Part shown: positions 27,831-38,704 of the stretch, piece by piece
Position numbering within the stretch: the first letter of the stretch is position 1
How the letters are laid out: each line of letters starts with the position of its first letter
Assembly: GCF_034702125.1 (NCBI RefSeq)
Contig: NC_085872.1
Span: 33,886,088 to 33,950,087, forward strand
DNA length: 64,000 nucleotides
Source: Engraulis encrasicolus
Taxonomy: Eukaryota > Chordata > Actinopteri > Clupeiformes > Engraulidae
Direction: 5' to 3'
The notes under the pieces: model-generated
What the model was told of the DNA's origin: nothing
Database searches by the model: none
Seen by the model: only the letters and a program-made list of their open reading frames with translations
Program-made: the position numbers and the translations under genes

Positions 27831-30800
27831 TCAGTGCAAGAGTTCACCTTTCTCGCCTGTCCACAGCTCTCGCAGCTCAACCTTACATCCGAGGTCTCTA
27901 AGTGCAGCTCTACCCACATCTCCACAATCCCTGTGGCTGGCGAGAGCTTGACCGATCAGACCTTCGGCACCCATCTCTAGGATTGGCTGGTTGAAGTCTT
28001 TGGTCCGGGAGACCAAGTTCCTCAACAGCATGCAAGACTGTTTCTGCACAGAAAACAACAACCAAATAATCAACATGTGTATGGAATAGGACATTTGCTG
28101 TTCAAAAGTTCCAATAGCCTTCATGCAATGGGCAAAGTACCTTTTAGAAATTAAAAATAACCGTTTTGTCATGTCCAAGCAAATCACTGTAAGACACTAA
28201 GAGGAAACTAGGTAATAGTTTAGACCTTATACAAATCACATCATTGTTTAACATGAAATTGATATATTAAGAACGTACCTGCACATTGACTTCCCCTGGA
28301 TGGGACTTCATAGCCTGAATTGCTGCAAGAGCACCACCATTCTCCATGATCACTTTGCAGTTGTTGGATTTCCGCAATGCCAGAACACACATGGCTGCAG
28401 AGCCTTGCTCACACACCTGTTGAGACAAAGAGAGTATGCTGAACTAAATATATTATTGTCCATAAAAATAACAATACTTAGTTTTATACTAAATACATTT
28501 TTATGTACTGTGTCTGACGAAACTACCTGTGCATTTGCCATATGTCGGTTCATTGCCAGGACGATAAGTTCTACTCCTCCAGCGTTTACCACACCATCTT
28601 TGACATCATCGTTTCCTGCTATAGCTTTTATGGCACTCAAAACCTGCCTTACAAGATCCTGTCAAAAACACAGAAGACATTTTTAGAAAACAGTGCAAGG
28701 GCAAACTGGTTCAAATGTAAAGGTGCACTGTGTAAGATTGTGGCCAGAGTAGGTATTGCAACTATGATACTCATTGAAAGTGTGCTGCCTATCGCCAAAT
28801 TTGATCTTTGCATAGATATTAGCTAAGTAATTAACTAATATTTACTAGTATGAGCAAAGTAGAGTAAGTTTTGAGGCTAAATATGTCCATTTCTGGAAAT
28901 TAAAAATAGCGGACCATGGAGAAGATCCCCCTTTTCCTGAATGAAAAGTGCCATTCTTCCAGTCATAATGAATACTTAGAATTTGATAGTGGTGGTAAGT
29001 ATTCGTGGAAAGATACAATTTCTGAATGGGTCCTGAAATAAAAAATATTGTACAGTGCACTTTTAAGGCAGTCACAGGCTAGCAGTTAAGAAGTCTAACA
29101 TGTAACCAAACAATCTCATTTCTGTTCTGTAAAAAGGTTCATTGTATGTGCTGTGTGGTCACATTAACAAATGGAAATCTACCAGATACAAAACTGTTTG
29201 TCTAAAGCTTGAGAATGATACCATCTGTTGGTGAGTTTGCAAAACTACAACCAAGTGAAAGTCACAATGACATTAATTTCATGCTGATTCATTCATGACA
29301 TGCAGACTCATTGTGACATTGGGTACGTTCCAATAAATAACCTTGCGTCCTCCACTTGTCCTTGTGGCCTCGTTAATGCTAGGCTGACAGCGGGGAAACT
29401 TAATTGTTTTCTCCACGGAGGCGGGGCATCAGCAAAACGTGAGGCCACAAGCCCAAGTGGAGGACGCAAGGTCGCATATTGGAATGCACGCCTGGTGTCA
29501 ATTCAAGATACAGTTATGTATGGATTTAAGGATAATGCTACCATACAAAGGCAAAGTGCTGTAACTACACATTTAGTGAAACTTAAGTTTAGACTGAAAA
29601 TGGTCTTCATTGCTCCTTTTTTATCTCGTGACAAAGAGTGCATTCCAATATGCAACCTTGCTTCCTCCACTTGTGCTTGTGGCCTTGCCCCACCTTCTGG
29701 CCCCTCCTCCGTGGAGAAAACAATAAAGTTTCCCAGCTGTCAGGCTAGCCACAACAACTTTTTGGGGGAATGTTTTTCATTCACCATCCCAATTGCAAAT
29801 GAGACTTTACAATTGAGCTTTTGCAAGATATTTAAATATAATGCTGTTGTCAGTGATGTCATCATGACATTTTACTTCCTGGTACGAGGCCACAAGCACA
29901 AGTGGAGGACGCAAGGTCGCATATTGGAATGCACACAAAGACTTATGGTCCAAATGTGTCCCATTTTAGAGATATTGCCATGTCAAACTTGCAGTAACTA
30001 ACTACAATATCCAACCTAATGCCAAGGCATTGAAGGTATTTTTCTCAGTTTCAATGTTGGTGTAGTTACTGCACTTTGCCTTTGTAGGGTAGAATAGTCA
30101 TCATTTTTTTCCCAAGGGATACAGCGAATACCATACACACTCACTTTAGCATGGCATAGCATGCAGATGTTATCAACTCTGTTTACTGTAATAATACCAC
30201 ACCTGGCGATCCAAGCCATCTGCTAGCAGACTCATTAAAAACTTAAGGCCTCCTAGGTCCACTATATCTTGACAGAACTCATTCCTCACAGCAAGTCGAG
30301 ACAGTGTAGCACATAGTTCACTCAGAACGGAAGTATTCTGAGGGTGTTCTGAAAATAAAGACAGAACAGCAAAACTGGTGGTTATTAGTAGTAAATGGCA
30401 TATGCATGTAATAATCAGCTGACTTTGTGATGAATGCTGGTTATAAACAATGAATAGGATTTACTGTTTTTTACTGGTGTTACTGGTTCACCTCAATGCT
30501 CACACAACCAAAATCACATTTACTGTAAAAAAAATACTCACACAACCAAAATCACATCTGCCAACTGTTAACCTAGATCACTGTCTTAGCATTAAGTAAA
30601 ACAGCTGTGTTATATGACATCATGGATAATTTGCAGTATAGTATGGTATATTTTGGGATGATCAGGGACAGTACCTTTGGCGGCGTCAATTATAACTTTC
30701 AAGCCGCTGTGTTCCAAGACGATCATTTTGGCATGTTCATGAGCACGTCCAAAAGGCACGCGGACATCATCGTCGAAGGTCATTATCCTGAGAGCAGCAC

Positions 30801-31943
30801 AGGCCTCTCTCACCACCTCAGCATTTCCAGTGTGGCGTTTTATTGCTTTAGCAAGCAAAGCCAACACACCTGCCTTCACCAAGTCCTGGCGGTTCTGCTC
30901 GTGCTTCAGACAACAGTGCCGAACCGCACGCACCGCTACACACGTTAAAGAGGGATCCTCCTCATGCACCTGCAGCACCTTCATCAGGAGGTCACTTCCC
31001 TTCGCATCCAGCAGGTCAGGCTGCCCGTCTGTCAAAGTTGAAAGGGCAGAAAGGGCACACAGCAGGGATGCAGTGTCGTCCAGTGATTTCTGACAACAGG
31101 AGAGTATGGTTGGATATGCATCCTTCTGGGCTGCTAAGTGTCTTTGGGCAAAGCCAAGAGAGCACTGTTCGGCAAAACACTTCAGGTCATTGGTGATATC
31201 TGTTTCCTGTGCAGGTGACATAGCTGCGATCCTCAGTGATTCCAGCACCTTTCAAGAGAAAGTTAGACAGGCAAATAGGTTTTATAAAGCACCACATGCA
31301 ATCTGATATCTGTAATTGTGAGTCAACGCACTGATCAATAACCCCAATTGAAGAGTTTCAATGCAAAATGGTGTATATCCATTTTAGGAAATTGACATTT
31401 TTGTATTGAGAATTCCATTGCATTGCATTGCATTGCAAAATGCATTTTATATAGCTTTTAAAAGTATGTTCTCAAAATATTAGAATGGCAAGAATTCACA
31501 CATAAATAAATTATAGGACTTCTGAACAGCCATGTCCAGTAACAAAATACAAAAGTCAAAAATGGTGGCTACACCATTTTGCAATAAAACTCTTATTTGT
31601 TTTTAATCAACATTTGTATTCTAAAGAAAGACTAACCTGAAGGACCTCGTGCACCTGATCTCCCCCTGCGTCGTCAGACGCTGTAGGCACTTCCTTCACG
31701 ATGTTGCTGAGATCCACACCTTCAAGCAAAGGTTTCAACAAAATCAAAAAATGACACTTAACAAAGCCATACATGATAGAAGACATTATGGGTGACTGGG
31801 TTACTGAATGATATGGTGGCACCTTGCGAATCGAACTGCTCAATTGCCTCCTTTAACGCATCCTCAGCATCCATATCGAAGTCCTCAATGTTTTCCCTGA
31901 CAACAGCATCGAAGGTCTCTTGTGTTATCCTGCGTTTGTCCAT
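27831..31943 (-). CDS. armc6: Armadillo repeat-containing protein 6
   Basis: Seven coding exons join in phase to 468 aa: 31943-31823, 31719-31637, 31248-30675, 30348-30203, 28658-28527, 28416-28279, 28043-27831. Recognition rests on conserved blocks: the N-terminal [69 protein letters not shown] and the C-terminal [18 protein letters not shown]. The family has a short N-terminal segment and a stack of armadillo helices that act in protein binding; its cellular role is poorly known. Length is near human ARMC6 (about 476-501 aa). All introns are GT-AG. The start ATG follows an in-exon 5' UTR of about 18 bases. slc25a42 lies downstream on the same strand, and a LINE lies just upstream. Confidence 0.95.
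28718..29064. mobile_element. MITE in armc6 intron
   Basis: Begins taaaggtgcactgtgtaa and ends with the near inverse tacagtgcactttta. No coding capacity. The target-site duplication, perhaps TA, is not clear. Confidence 0.6.
29323..29489. mobile_element. MITE with long inverted ends, copy 1
   Basis: The left arm contains ccttgcgtcctccacttg and cttgtggcctcgt; the right arm repeats these inverted (gaggccacaagc, caagtggaggacgcaagg) and ends atattggaatg. A second member lies at 29641-29935. Confidence 0.7.
29538..30092. mobile_element. MITE carrying a nested MITE
   Basis: The left end reads acaaaggcaaagtgctgtaa at 29545 onward and the right end gcactttgcctttgtaggg at about 30071-30089, an inverted pair. 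The interior is interrupted by the element at 29641-29935. Confidence 0.65.
29641..29935. mobile_element. MITE with long inverted ends, copy 2 (nested)
   Basis: Starts cattccaatatgcaacctt and ends aaggtcgcatattggaatg. Arms of about 45 bases include tcctccacttgtgcttgtgg and its inverse. An approximate repeat acaaagag/acaaagac flanks it. Confidence 0.7.
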
Positions 31944-32281
31944 CTTGTCTGTCGATGGCTGCTAGAAATGGAGAAGGAGATCAAATGGAAACAATCAGTG
32001 TCAACAATGTCATAATGTTATGTTATTACAAGGTTAGCAATGGGATTGCATTCAGTCAAGACTTAATGGTATCGAGGGGAGCACATGACAGCGTCAGGTT
32101 ATCATTTGTTTCCCTGGCCTAAATGGCCATAGACATTGGTCCATAGTGCCGCCGACAAAGAGATCGATTGTCTTAGATGTAGATACCCGTTCTACTGGCC
32201 TATTATCACACATCGTTATTTTCTTTCACTTAGTCTAAATCTATACTCACTGTCGGTGTAGGCTACTTCCAGGGTGGTGCT
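31944..32281 (-). other. armc6: armc6 5' UTR exons (predicted)
   Basis: A minus-strand acceptor (ccatttctag) places the UTR start of the first coding exon at 31961. An upstream donor (cgaca/gtgagt) ends a non-coding exon at 32251. That exon would run toward, and probably across, the LINE insertion site at 32281/32282. Confidence 0.4.
32269..32281. repeat. LINE target-site duplication, 3' copy
   Basis: ccagggtggtgct, identical to 37598-37610. The two copies bracket the LINE. Confidence 0.9.
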
Positions 32282-32561
32282 TTCCTTCTTCTTCTTCTTC
32301 TTTGGTGTTTATTGGCGGTTGGCTACCGACGTGGAGCATTACCGCCACCAACTGGTGCAGTTATGTACAACTCTTTGCATGGCTTGTTCAGGTCAGAGGT
32401 ACGGAGCATTGATGGAGTGTGCGCACTAACGGGGGTGCTAGATAACAGAAATAAATAAAACAAAAGCAAACAAATAATAATGAAAAGAAAAATACATAAA
32501 AGGAAGGGAAGCCATTAGGGAGGGAAAGAGAAAAATAAATGATCACTCAGAAATAAATAAC

Positions 32562-35500
32562 TTAAATCCTGTCAAATAACTGGGTTGACTTCAAAAATCT
32601 CATAAGGGGGGCCCATGCAGATGGCCTATTGGAGAATGCCAGCAGGCCTTCCAGAGTTAACCTTGTCATCCCTATTGGCCTTACATTTTGCATCAGTATT
32701 TCCCTTTCACAACTATATGCTGGGCATTCTAATAACACATGTTCTACTGTCTCTCTGTGGTTGCAGAAAGGGCATTGTCCAGTGGCATGTTTCCCTATTA
32801 TGCTGAGGGAGTGATTAAGTTGCGTGTGTCCTATTCTAAGCCTTGTGGTGACTGTGTCAGCTCTTCTGTCCCTGCTGTCTGGTCTTCTTGTGGGGACTTG
32901 TGGTTGGATCTTAAACAGGAACCTCCCCTTTGTATTTGCTACCCACTGCTCTTGCCACAGTTTACAAACTTTAGTCTTGATTAGGCTCTTTACCTCCTCT
33001 CTGCTTAGGGGCACCACCAGGTTGCCTAGCTCCATCTTAAGGGCGTTTTTGGCCAGTATGTCAGCCACTTCATTGCCTTCCACTCCTGTATGAGCTGGAA
33101 CCCAGAGAAAACAAAAACATATGCCCCTGTGAGACAGTCTATACAAGCACTGGAATATTTCACAAATCAGGTCAGGTCTGCAAGCAGACTTAAAATTCAT
33201 GATACTAACCAAGGCTGCCATAGAGTCTGAGCATAAAACATATTCATTTGGTCTAAGGTCCTCCGCCCATGTGAGTGCCATTAAAATAGCTAAAAGCTCA
33301 ACTGAATATATTGCCAAGTTATCTGGTGTTCTCTGTTTAAGTGATGCGTCAGCATCTGGTACATATACTGCTGCTCCTGTCCTTCCAGTGTCTGGATCCT
33401 TAGAACCATCAGTATACACCTGCACCCTGTCGTAGTACCTAGTGCTTAAGTAATGTTGTACCATATTGCTTAGTCCACCATACTCTTTGCTCTTTTTAGA
33501 TTGTCTGGCTATATCCAGATCCACTTTAGGCATTGGGAAAAACCAAGGAGGAGTGGCTGATAGTGCTACTGTGGGACAATATGATAGCTTATTCAAGTCT
33601 AGTCTCTCAGCCTCTTTGTCTCCCACCCATCCAAAACTGTTAAAATCCTTACGGCCATGCTCCCAGCACTTATTCAGCACACCTTTGGATGGATGATCAT
33701 GTGTATGCCCCTGTAATGTAACCCAGTAATTCATGCTTAGTTGTAGACGACGCAGTGGCAGTGGCATTTCACCAACCTCCACCTGTAACGCTGGGACTGA
33801 CGATGTCTTAAAGGCCCCACAGCATAGCCGTAGAGCCTGTGCTTGCACTACATTGAGCTTCTGCAAGTGCGACTTTGCGGCTGACCCATAGGCGATGCAA
33901 GCATAATCCAAGGCAGACCTAATAAGAGCAGTATAAATATGCCTAAGGGCACCCATGCTCGCCCCCCAGCTGCTCCCCACAAGGCATCTCATCACATTAA
34001 CAGCCTTTTTACACTTGGTTGTGACCCTCTGGATATGTTCTCCGTATGTCAGTTTACGATCCATCCACACTCCAAGGAATCTGACACTTGATACTTGCTT
34101 AACTGACTGCCCATAGAGAGTGATCTGTACCTTCGGGTTAACCCGCTTGTTAGAGAAGCACACCACTTGAGTTTTGTCAACAGAAAAACGGAAACCCCAT
34201 TTAATTCCCCATTCCTCCACAGCACTAACTGCTGACTGTAATTTCAGTTGTACAGCTACCGCATTACGCCCTCTCACCCACAGAGCCCCATCGTCTGCAT
34301 ATAATGACCTGCCAAGACTAGCGTCTACACCCACAAAGACATCATTAATCATGATATTGAAAAGAATAGGACTACAAACGCTCCCTTGTGGAGTTCCATT
34401 TTCTATGGAGTAAATACAAGAGTGAGATGACCCAACCCGTACTTCGATACTTCTGTCTCTAAGGAAGTCCATCACCCAGTTATACATTCTACCCCCTATG
34501 CCTATTGACTCTAGCTTCATGAGAAGACCATCTTTCCACAGCATGTCGTATGCCTTTTCCACGTCAAAAAATACTGCATTTACATGCTCCTTATTGGCTT
34601 GAGCCTTCCTAACTTCGTTCTCCAGACAGACTACTGGGTCCATTGTGGTCCTCCCTTTCCTAAAACCGCTCTGGTGGCATGAAAGCAAGTTTCTACTTTC
34701 TAAGACATATGTTAATCTGCTGGTAACCATGCGCTCCATAATTTTGCACATGTTTGAAGTCAAGGCAATAGGTCGATAGCTGGTAACTTCGCACTTATCT
34801 TTCCCTGGCTTCCCTATGGGTATAACAACAGAGTGCTTCCAGATCAATGGAATTGTCCCTTCCTTCCATATTCTATTATAAAGCTGCAAAATTATTTCCT
34901 GTGCCTCAGAGGTTAAACATTCCACCATCTTATAGGTTATCTCATCCTTTCCAGGGGATGTGGTTCTCACCCCATCCAGGGCTCTTTTGAGTTCAAACAG
35001 GGAGAAGGGAACATCCATTGCTTCGCTAAAATCTGTCTTTTTATTATGTATGTTAGGGTGCTGGCTTAACATAACACTTCTTGCTGCTCTGGCTTCTGGT
35101 GTCAGGTTGACAGAGCTATGTACTTTAACAAACGTTCTCGCCAATGCTTCTGCCTTATCCTTATTACTAATCATAACTTTATCCTCAAATCTTATGGCTG
35201 GAAGGGAAAGCTCCCTTCGTATACCACTCATCCTCCTAACCATACCCCAAACTTCAGAGATTTGAGTTTCCCTCCCAATTTCATTGCAGAATTGTTGCCA
35301 GTATTGCCGCTTTGTTTGCCTTATAACCCTTCTTACGTGAGCCTGGGCTCTTTTATACGCCACCATGTCACTAAAACAAAAAGTAGTCTTCACCTTCCTA
35401 AACGCTTTGTTCCTTTCCTGTATGGCCTTCTTGCACTCCTCTGTCCACCAAGGAACCATCTTACGTCGTCCTACACCACTCCCCTTTCCTATTATCTCTG

Positions 35501-36344
35501 TTGCGGTTGAATGCAAGACTTCAGTTACTTTTGAGGCAAACTCGTCCACCCTGCTAAAGCTATCTGGCCTAATAGCTTCCATCCTAACACTACAGAACAT
35601 ACTATAGGCCGTCCAGTTAGCATCTTTTAATTTCCATCTAGGAAAGCCTATGTCCTCCAGTTGCACTGACCCTACTCCAATGTCACAGCGAATCGGATAA
35701 TGGTCACTACCTACTGTAGTATCATCAAGAACTTCCCACTTAGTAACACTAGCTATTTTCTCAGAAACCAAGGTAAGGTCAATTGACGACTCCACCCCTC
35801 TCCCCACATCTATCCGGGTACCCCTCCCATCATTCAGACACACCAGTTCCATTTCCTCTAACAGCTCCTCAACCACACACCCATTATAATCTGTTTGTGC
35901 ACTACCCCAGAGAGTACTATGGGCATTGAAATCCCCACACCAAACTATTTGATTAAAATCCTCGCCAATAATGTTACTAAGGTTCTCTTTACTTAACTTC
36001 TTACAGGGGTTATAGAAATTGGCTACCCGTACATTGCTGTCGCCTATCCATACCTCCACTACTACTGCCTCCTCATCTCCGCATGTGTTCATTACCCTGT
36101 ACCCCAGCCCTTGTTGGATAAAGGTTACGACGCCACCCCCCACACCCCCTTCCCTGTCTCTACGAATAGCAACATACCCATACAAAATGAAGTCCAGCTG
36201 TGGCTTAAGCCATGTTTCTTGAACACAAATAACATGGGGCTTCTCATTCATGTCGTCCAGAAAGCTCTTGAATTCCTGCCCATTGGAACAAAGGCTACGG
36301 GCATTCCATTGCAGAATCATGAAGACCATTATTGACCAATACAT
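32562..36344 (-). CDS. LINE ORF2: endonuclease, reverse transcriptase, RNase H
   Basis: An intact frame of up to 1260 codons; the likely start is codon 6 (ATG at 36329-36327), which overlaps the ORF1 stop. An endonuclease/exonuclease/phosphatase fold spans about 10-220 (QETW at 42-45, GDFNAH at 137-142, SDHYPI at 213-218). Reverse transcriptase spans about 500-765 (FFDVEKAYD at 592-600, TPQGS at 651-655, YADD at 682-685). RNase H spans about 974-1100 with its acidic residues in YTDGS (977-981), E1016, CSD (1038-1040) and NEVAD (1091-1095), plus WVPAHTG. A C-terminal Cys/His cluster follows (CPFC at 1191-1194, C1207). It nicks target DNA and copies the element RNA there. All catalytic motifs are present. 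Confidence 0.95.
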   Translation of the reverse strand: MYWSIMVFMILQWNARSLCSNGQEFKSFLDDMNEKPHVICVQETWLKPQLDFILYGYVAIRRDREGGVGGGVVTFIQQGLGYRVMNTCGDEEAVVVEVWIGDSNVRVANFYNPCKKLSKENLSNIIGEDFNQIVWCGDFNAHSTLWGSAQTDYNGCVVEELLEEMELVCLNDGRGTRIDVGRGVESSIDLTLVSEKIASVTKWEVLDDTTVGSDHYPIRCDIGVGSVQLEDIGFPRWKLKDANWTAYSMFCSVRMEAIRPDSFSRVDEFASKVTEVLHSTATEIIGKGSGVGRRKMVPWWTEECKKAIQERNKAFRKVKTTFCFSDMVAYKRAQAHVRRVIRQTKRQYWQQFCNEIGRETQISEVWGMVRRMSGIRRELSLPAIRFEDKVMISNKDKAEALARTFVKVHSSVNLTPEARAARSVMLSQHPNIHNKKTDFSEAMDVPFSLFELKRALDGVRTTSPGKDEITYKMVECLTSEAQEIILQLYNRIWKEGTIPLIWKHSVVIPIGKPGKDKCEVTSYRPIALTSNMCKIMERMVTSRLTYVLESRNLLSCHQSGFRKGRTTMDPVVCLENEVRKAQANKEHVNAVFFDVEKAYDMLWKDGLLMKLESIGIGGRMYNWVMDFLRDRSIEVRVGSSHSCIYSIENGTPQGSVCSPILFNIMINDVFVGVDASLGRSLYADDGALWVRGRNAVAVQLKLQSAVSAVEEWGIKWGFRFSVDKTQVVCFSNKRVNPKVQITLYGQSVKQVSSVRFLGVWMDRKLTYGEHIQRVTTKCKKAVNVMRCLVGSSWGASMGALRHIYTALIRSALDYACIAYGSAAKSHLQKLNVVQAQALRLCCGAFKTSSVPALQVEVGEMPLPLRRLQLSMNYWVTLQGHTHDHPSKGVLNKCWEHGRKDFNSFGWVGDKEAERLDLNKLSYCPTVALSATPPWFFPMPKVDLDIARQSKKSKEYGGLSNMVQHYLSTRYYDRVQVYTDGSKDPDTGRTGAAVYVPDADASLKQRTPDNLAIYSVELLAILMALTWAEDLRPNEYVLCSDSMAALVSIMNFKSACRPDLICEIFQCLYRLSHRGICFCFLWVPAHTGVEGNEVADILAKNALKMELGNLVVPLSREEVKSLIKTKVCKLWQEQWVANTKGRFLFKIQPQVPTRRPDSRDRRADTVTTRLRIGHTQLNHSLSIIGKHATGQCPFCNHRETVEHVLLECPAYSCEREILMQNVRPIGMTRLTLEGLLAFSNRPSAWAPLMRFLKSTQLFDRI

Positions 36345-37588
36345 GGTGTCTGTGTATCTGGAATCCCTGCATTGTTAAGTACATCAACTATCATTTCTAG
36401 GGATATGTTCCCCATATTGAGATATTTCTCCGCTGCCCTTATAATTATTTCAATTCTCTCAGTTCTGCTCTCTGATTTAGCTGAACAATTAATTACATAG
36501 GCAAGAAAGGCCACAAACTTTACTTTGTCTATTGACATGGTCATGTCAGTTGCACACCGTTTCTCTGGGTAAGACCTAGGGTCACGGCTTCGGGTCCTCT
36601 CGGCCTCTTTATTCATTGGTTGCTGACGTACGATGTTTTCGTTCTGACCAGATTTCACTTTTTTGATAGCCTCCGCGTATGTCAGCTTCTCCTCCACTCT
36701 AACTCTCTGTACCTGAGCAGCACGTTTGTGAGCCTCACACCCTTTGTACGCTGCGCTATGCTCACCACCACAATTACAACACTTTGCTTTTGTATTCTCA
36801 CTACATTTTCCATATTCGTGATCCTCACCCCCGCATTTGCCGCATCGCTGCCTGCCTCTACACACTGCTGCAACATGGCCAAACTTTTGGCACTTATAGC
36901 ACCTGAGTGGGGGAGGAATGTATGGTCGCACAGTGTAGCTTAGGTACCCAACCTTAACCCTGTATGGCAACGCATGCTCGTTGAAATACATCAGTACAGA
37001 GAGACTGTCACGCTTTACCCCATCTTTAGTGTATGGCAGCCTTCTAGCCTTAACCACATTAGCCCCGGTCACATTACTCATTATTTCATCCGTAGACATA
37101 TCAGTGGGAACCCCTGTGATTACCCCCTGCACTGCCCGCTTTCTTTCCCAGGGAAGACATGTTACCTTCTTTCCACCCAATGATGTAAGCTTAGTTACAC
37201 ACTCTCGCTGCTGAAGGTCCTTGCATGTGATCAACAAACTACCATCTCTAAGGGGTTTCACATTAACCTCTCCTACACTGTCGTGCAGGGCTTTGGTCAG
37301 CTTCAATGGGTTGACAGAACCGGGAGACTCAAACTGAAGTTTTACTTTGAGCATTTCTGCCGCATTCGCAGCCACACTGATAACGCTACCAACATCAGAA
37401 TCCCAGGAATCATCAGACTGGGATGTCCTTCTCATTCTCTTTCTCTCTGTTCTAGCAAATGCTTTTCCTTTCCCTTTTCCTTTACCTTTCGTTTGCCAAC
37501 CATCCTTGTTCGAGTCTCCCGCGTCCTCTCCCTCCATCTCCACCGCCTCACCCCCTGCGTCACTTCCTGCCATCTCCGCTCCGACCAT
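36329..37588 (-). CDS. LINE ORF1: gag-like nucleic-acid-binding protein
   Basis: 419 codons, intact. The N-terminus is acidic, then strongly basic (a run of KG repeats at about 34-42 and RTERKRMRR). A central region of about 80-225 is of unknown fold, perhaps RRM-like. Three zinc knuckles follow: CX2CX4HX4C at about 230-243 and 249-262, and a variant CX2CX3HX6C at 270-284. Such proteins coat element RNA in the ribonucleoprotein. The stop codon TAA overlaps the ORF2 ATG as TAATG. The start ATG at 37588 is nine bases from the 5' junction. Confidence 0.93.
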   Translation of the reverse strand: MVGAEMAGSDAGGEAVEMEGEDAGDSNKDGWQTKGKGKGKGKAFARTERKRMRRTSQSDDSWDSDVGSVISVAANAAEMLKVKLQFESPGSVNPLKLTKALHDSVGEVNVKPLRDGSLLITCKDLQQRECVTKLTSLGGKKVTCLPWERKRAVQGVITGVPTDMSTDEIMSNVTGANVVKARRLPYTKDGVKRDSLSVLMYFNEHALPYRVKVGYLSYTVRPYIPPPLRCYKCQKFGHVAAVCRGRQRCGKCGGEDHEYGKCSENTKAKCCNCGGEHSAAYKGCEAHKRAAQVQRVRVEEKLTYAEAIKKVKSGQNENIVRQQPMNKEAERTRSRDPRSYPEKRCATDMTMSIDKVKFVAFLAYVINCSAKSESRTERIEIIIRAAEKYLNMGNISLEMIVDVLNNAGIPDTQTPCIGQ

Positions 37589-37597
37589 CCGCCAACC

Positions 37598-37610
37598 CCA
37601 GGGTGGTGCT
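37598..37610. repeat. LINE target-site duplication, 5' copy
   Basis: ccagggtggtgct, identical to 32269-32281. Confidence 0.9.
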
Positions 37611-38055
37611 GCTATGCCAGTTGGCGTACAATGAACAACTTGCGAGGTGGAGACTACGCAAAAAGTGTTAAGAAAATACCGTCAGAGTTGTTCGACTGTG
37701 TATTTTCTTCATTGGAACATCGAAAGGCTGGCGTACTTACCATCCGTGAATAGCAGTTACGTAGTTGTAGTTTAGTCCTGCACATAAATATAACCGACCT
37801 GACACTAGATTTTAAAGAAGACGGGTTCCTCTTTCAGGGGAGCTTACTGGGTGTTAAGCCCATTTTCAGTAATGCCCTCACCATTACAGCTATAAGTGTA
37901 ATAAAATAGCAATGAATAGGCCTACATGAACAAAAATAAACCTAACAAAAACTTGTGAATAACACATTGCAAGACAATACACAAATAAATGAACTACATT
38001 GTGATATGGATCAAATACACATAGGCCTACACAAATAGGCTACAGACATAAATAG

Positions 38056-38096
<41 letters not shown>

Positions 38097-38128
38097 CATA
38101 ATCATAATCATAATCATAATCATAATAA
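38056..38128. repeat. (AAT)n/(AATCAT)n microsatellite
   Basis: A run of aat units changing to aatcat units and back. Confidence 0.95.
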
Positions 38129-38554
38129 TACTTTAAAAAACAAATACTAGAAAGCCCAGAGCGCAACTTCCCCCAAGGCAGCTCAGAATTAGATTATAGC
38201 CAAAGCAGCTTGCAATTCTATCAATATATCCATGCTGTCAAACTTTCAAAATGACCTTACATCCAAATGTTACTTGTCAAACTCCACTATGGCATAATAG
38301 GCCTACATGTCTCAAGGTATGCAAAATACATCTTCTCTGTCTGAATGGGACAAGCTAGGCAGCACCTTTTTGAGGAAGACATAGACTAAGTTTTCCTTAC
38401 ACTTTTCTTTTGAACAAGTCAGAGCAAAATATGGATTTTAGTAAATACTCACAGTTAAAGAACTGTATTCTATCATGTGTATTCTATCATGTGTCAGTTA
38501 AAGAACTGTATTCTATCATGTGTCAGAATACCAACACTTACTGAATTAAATGAA

Positions 38555-38704
38555 AGCCCACCTGGAAATTGTGACATAGCACTCCATAGCACACAGTGCT
38601 CACTGTACACAATGAAATTGCACCCCAAGGAAGCAGTGTGGGGCGCAGAACAATGCTCAGGGTGCTCAGTCAGGGATGAGGATGGGGGAGAGCACTGGGT
38701 TACT
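38555..38704 (-). mobile_element. SINE family A fragment
   Basis: In reverse complement it matches the family body: ccagtgctctcccccatcct, ccctgagcattg, ttccttggggtgcaatttca and tgtgcagtg. It is diverged and lacks the tRNA-like head. Confidence 0.6.

Larger units (their letters stand above)
32282..37597 (-). mobile_element. Intact non-LTR retrotransposon, I superfamily (I or Nimb type)
   Basis: A 5.3-kb element with two intact overlapping ORFs, a 13-bp target-site duplication (32269-32281 and 37598-37610) and a 3' end in repeated AAG units (plus strand 32283-32303). Near the 3' end a ggcggt/accgcc inverted pair could form a hairpin, plausibly the reverse-transcriptase recognition site. The gag-like ORF1 with zinc knuckles, an apurinic-type endonuclease and a C-terminal RNase H place it in the I superfamily. 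ORF1 starts only nine bases after the duplication, so the 5' end is either minimal or slightly truncated. Both frames being open suggests recent insertion. Confidence 0.92.

Noticed and set aside
29300..30001. 233-codon plus-strand frame
   Set aside because: Runs through two MITE copies; the repeated LASSTC motif in it comes from their inverted ends, not from a protein family.
34960..35607. Plus-strand frames over the LINE
   Set aside because: Antisense shadows of ORF2.
32562..37588. Endogenous virus
   Set aside because: The RT/RNase H and zinc knuckles belong to a non-LTR element: no LTRs, protease, integrase or envelope, and an endonuclease precedes the RT.
37283..37753. 156-codon plus-strand frame ending in MNNLRGG...
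   Set aside because: Mostly antisense to LINE ORF1; only the last 40 codons lie in host flank, with no splice or homology support.
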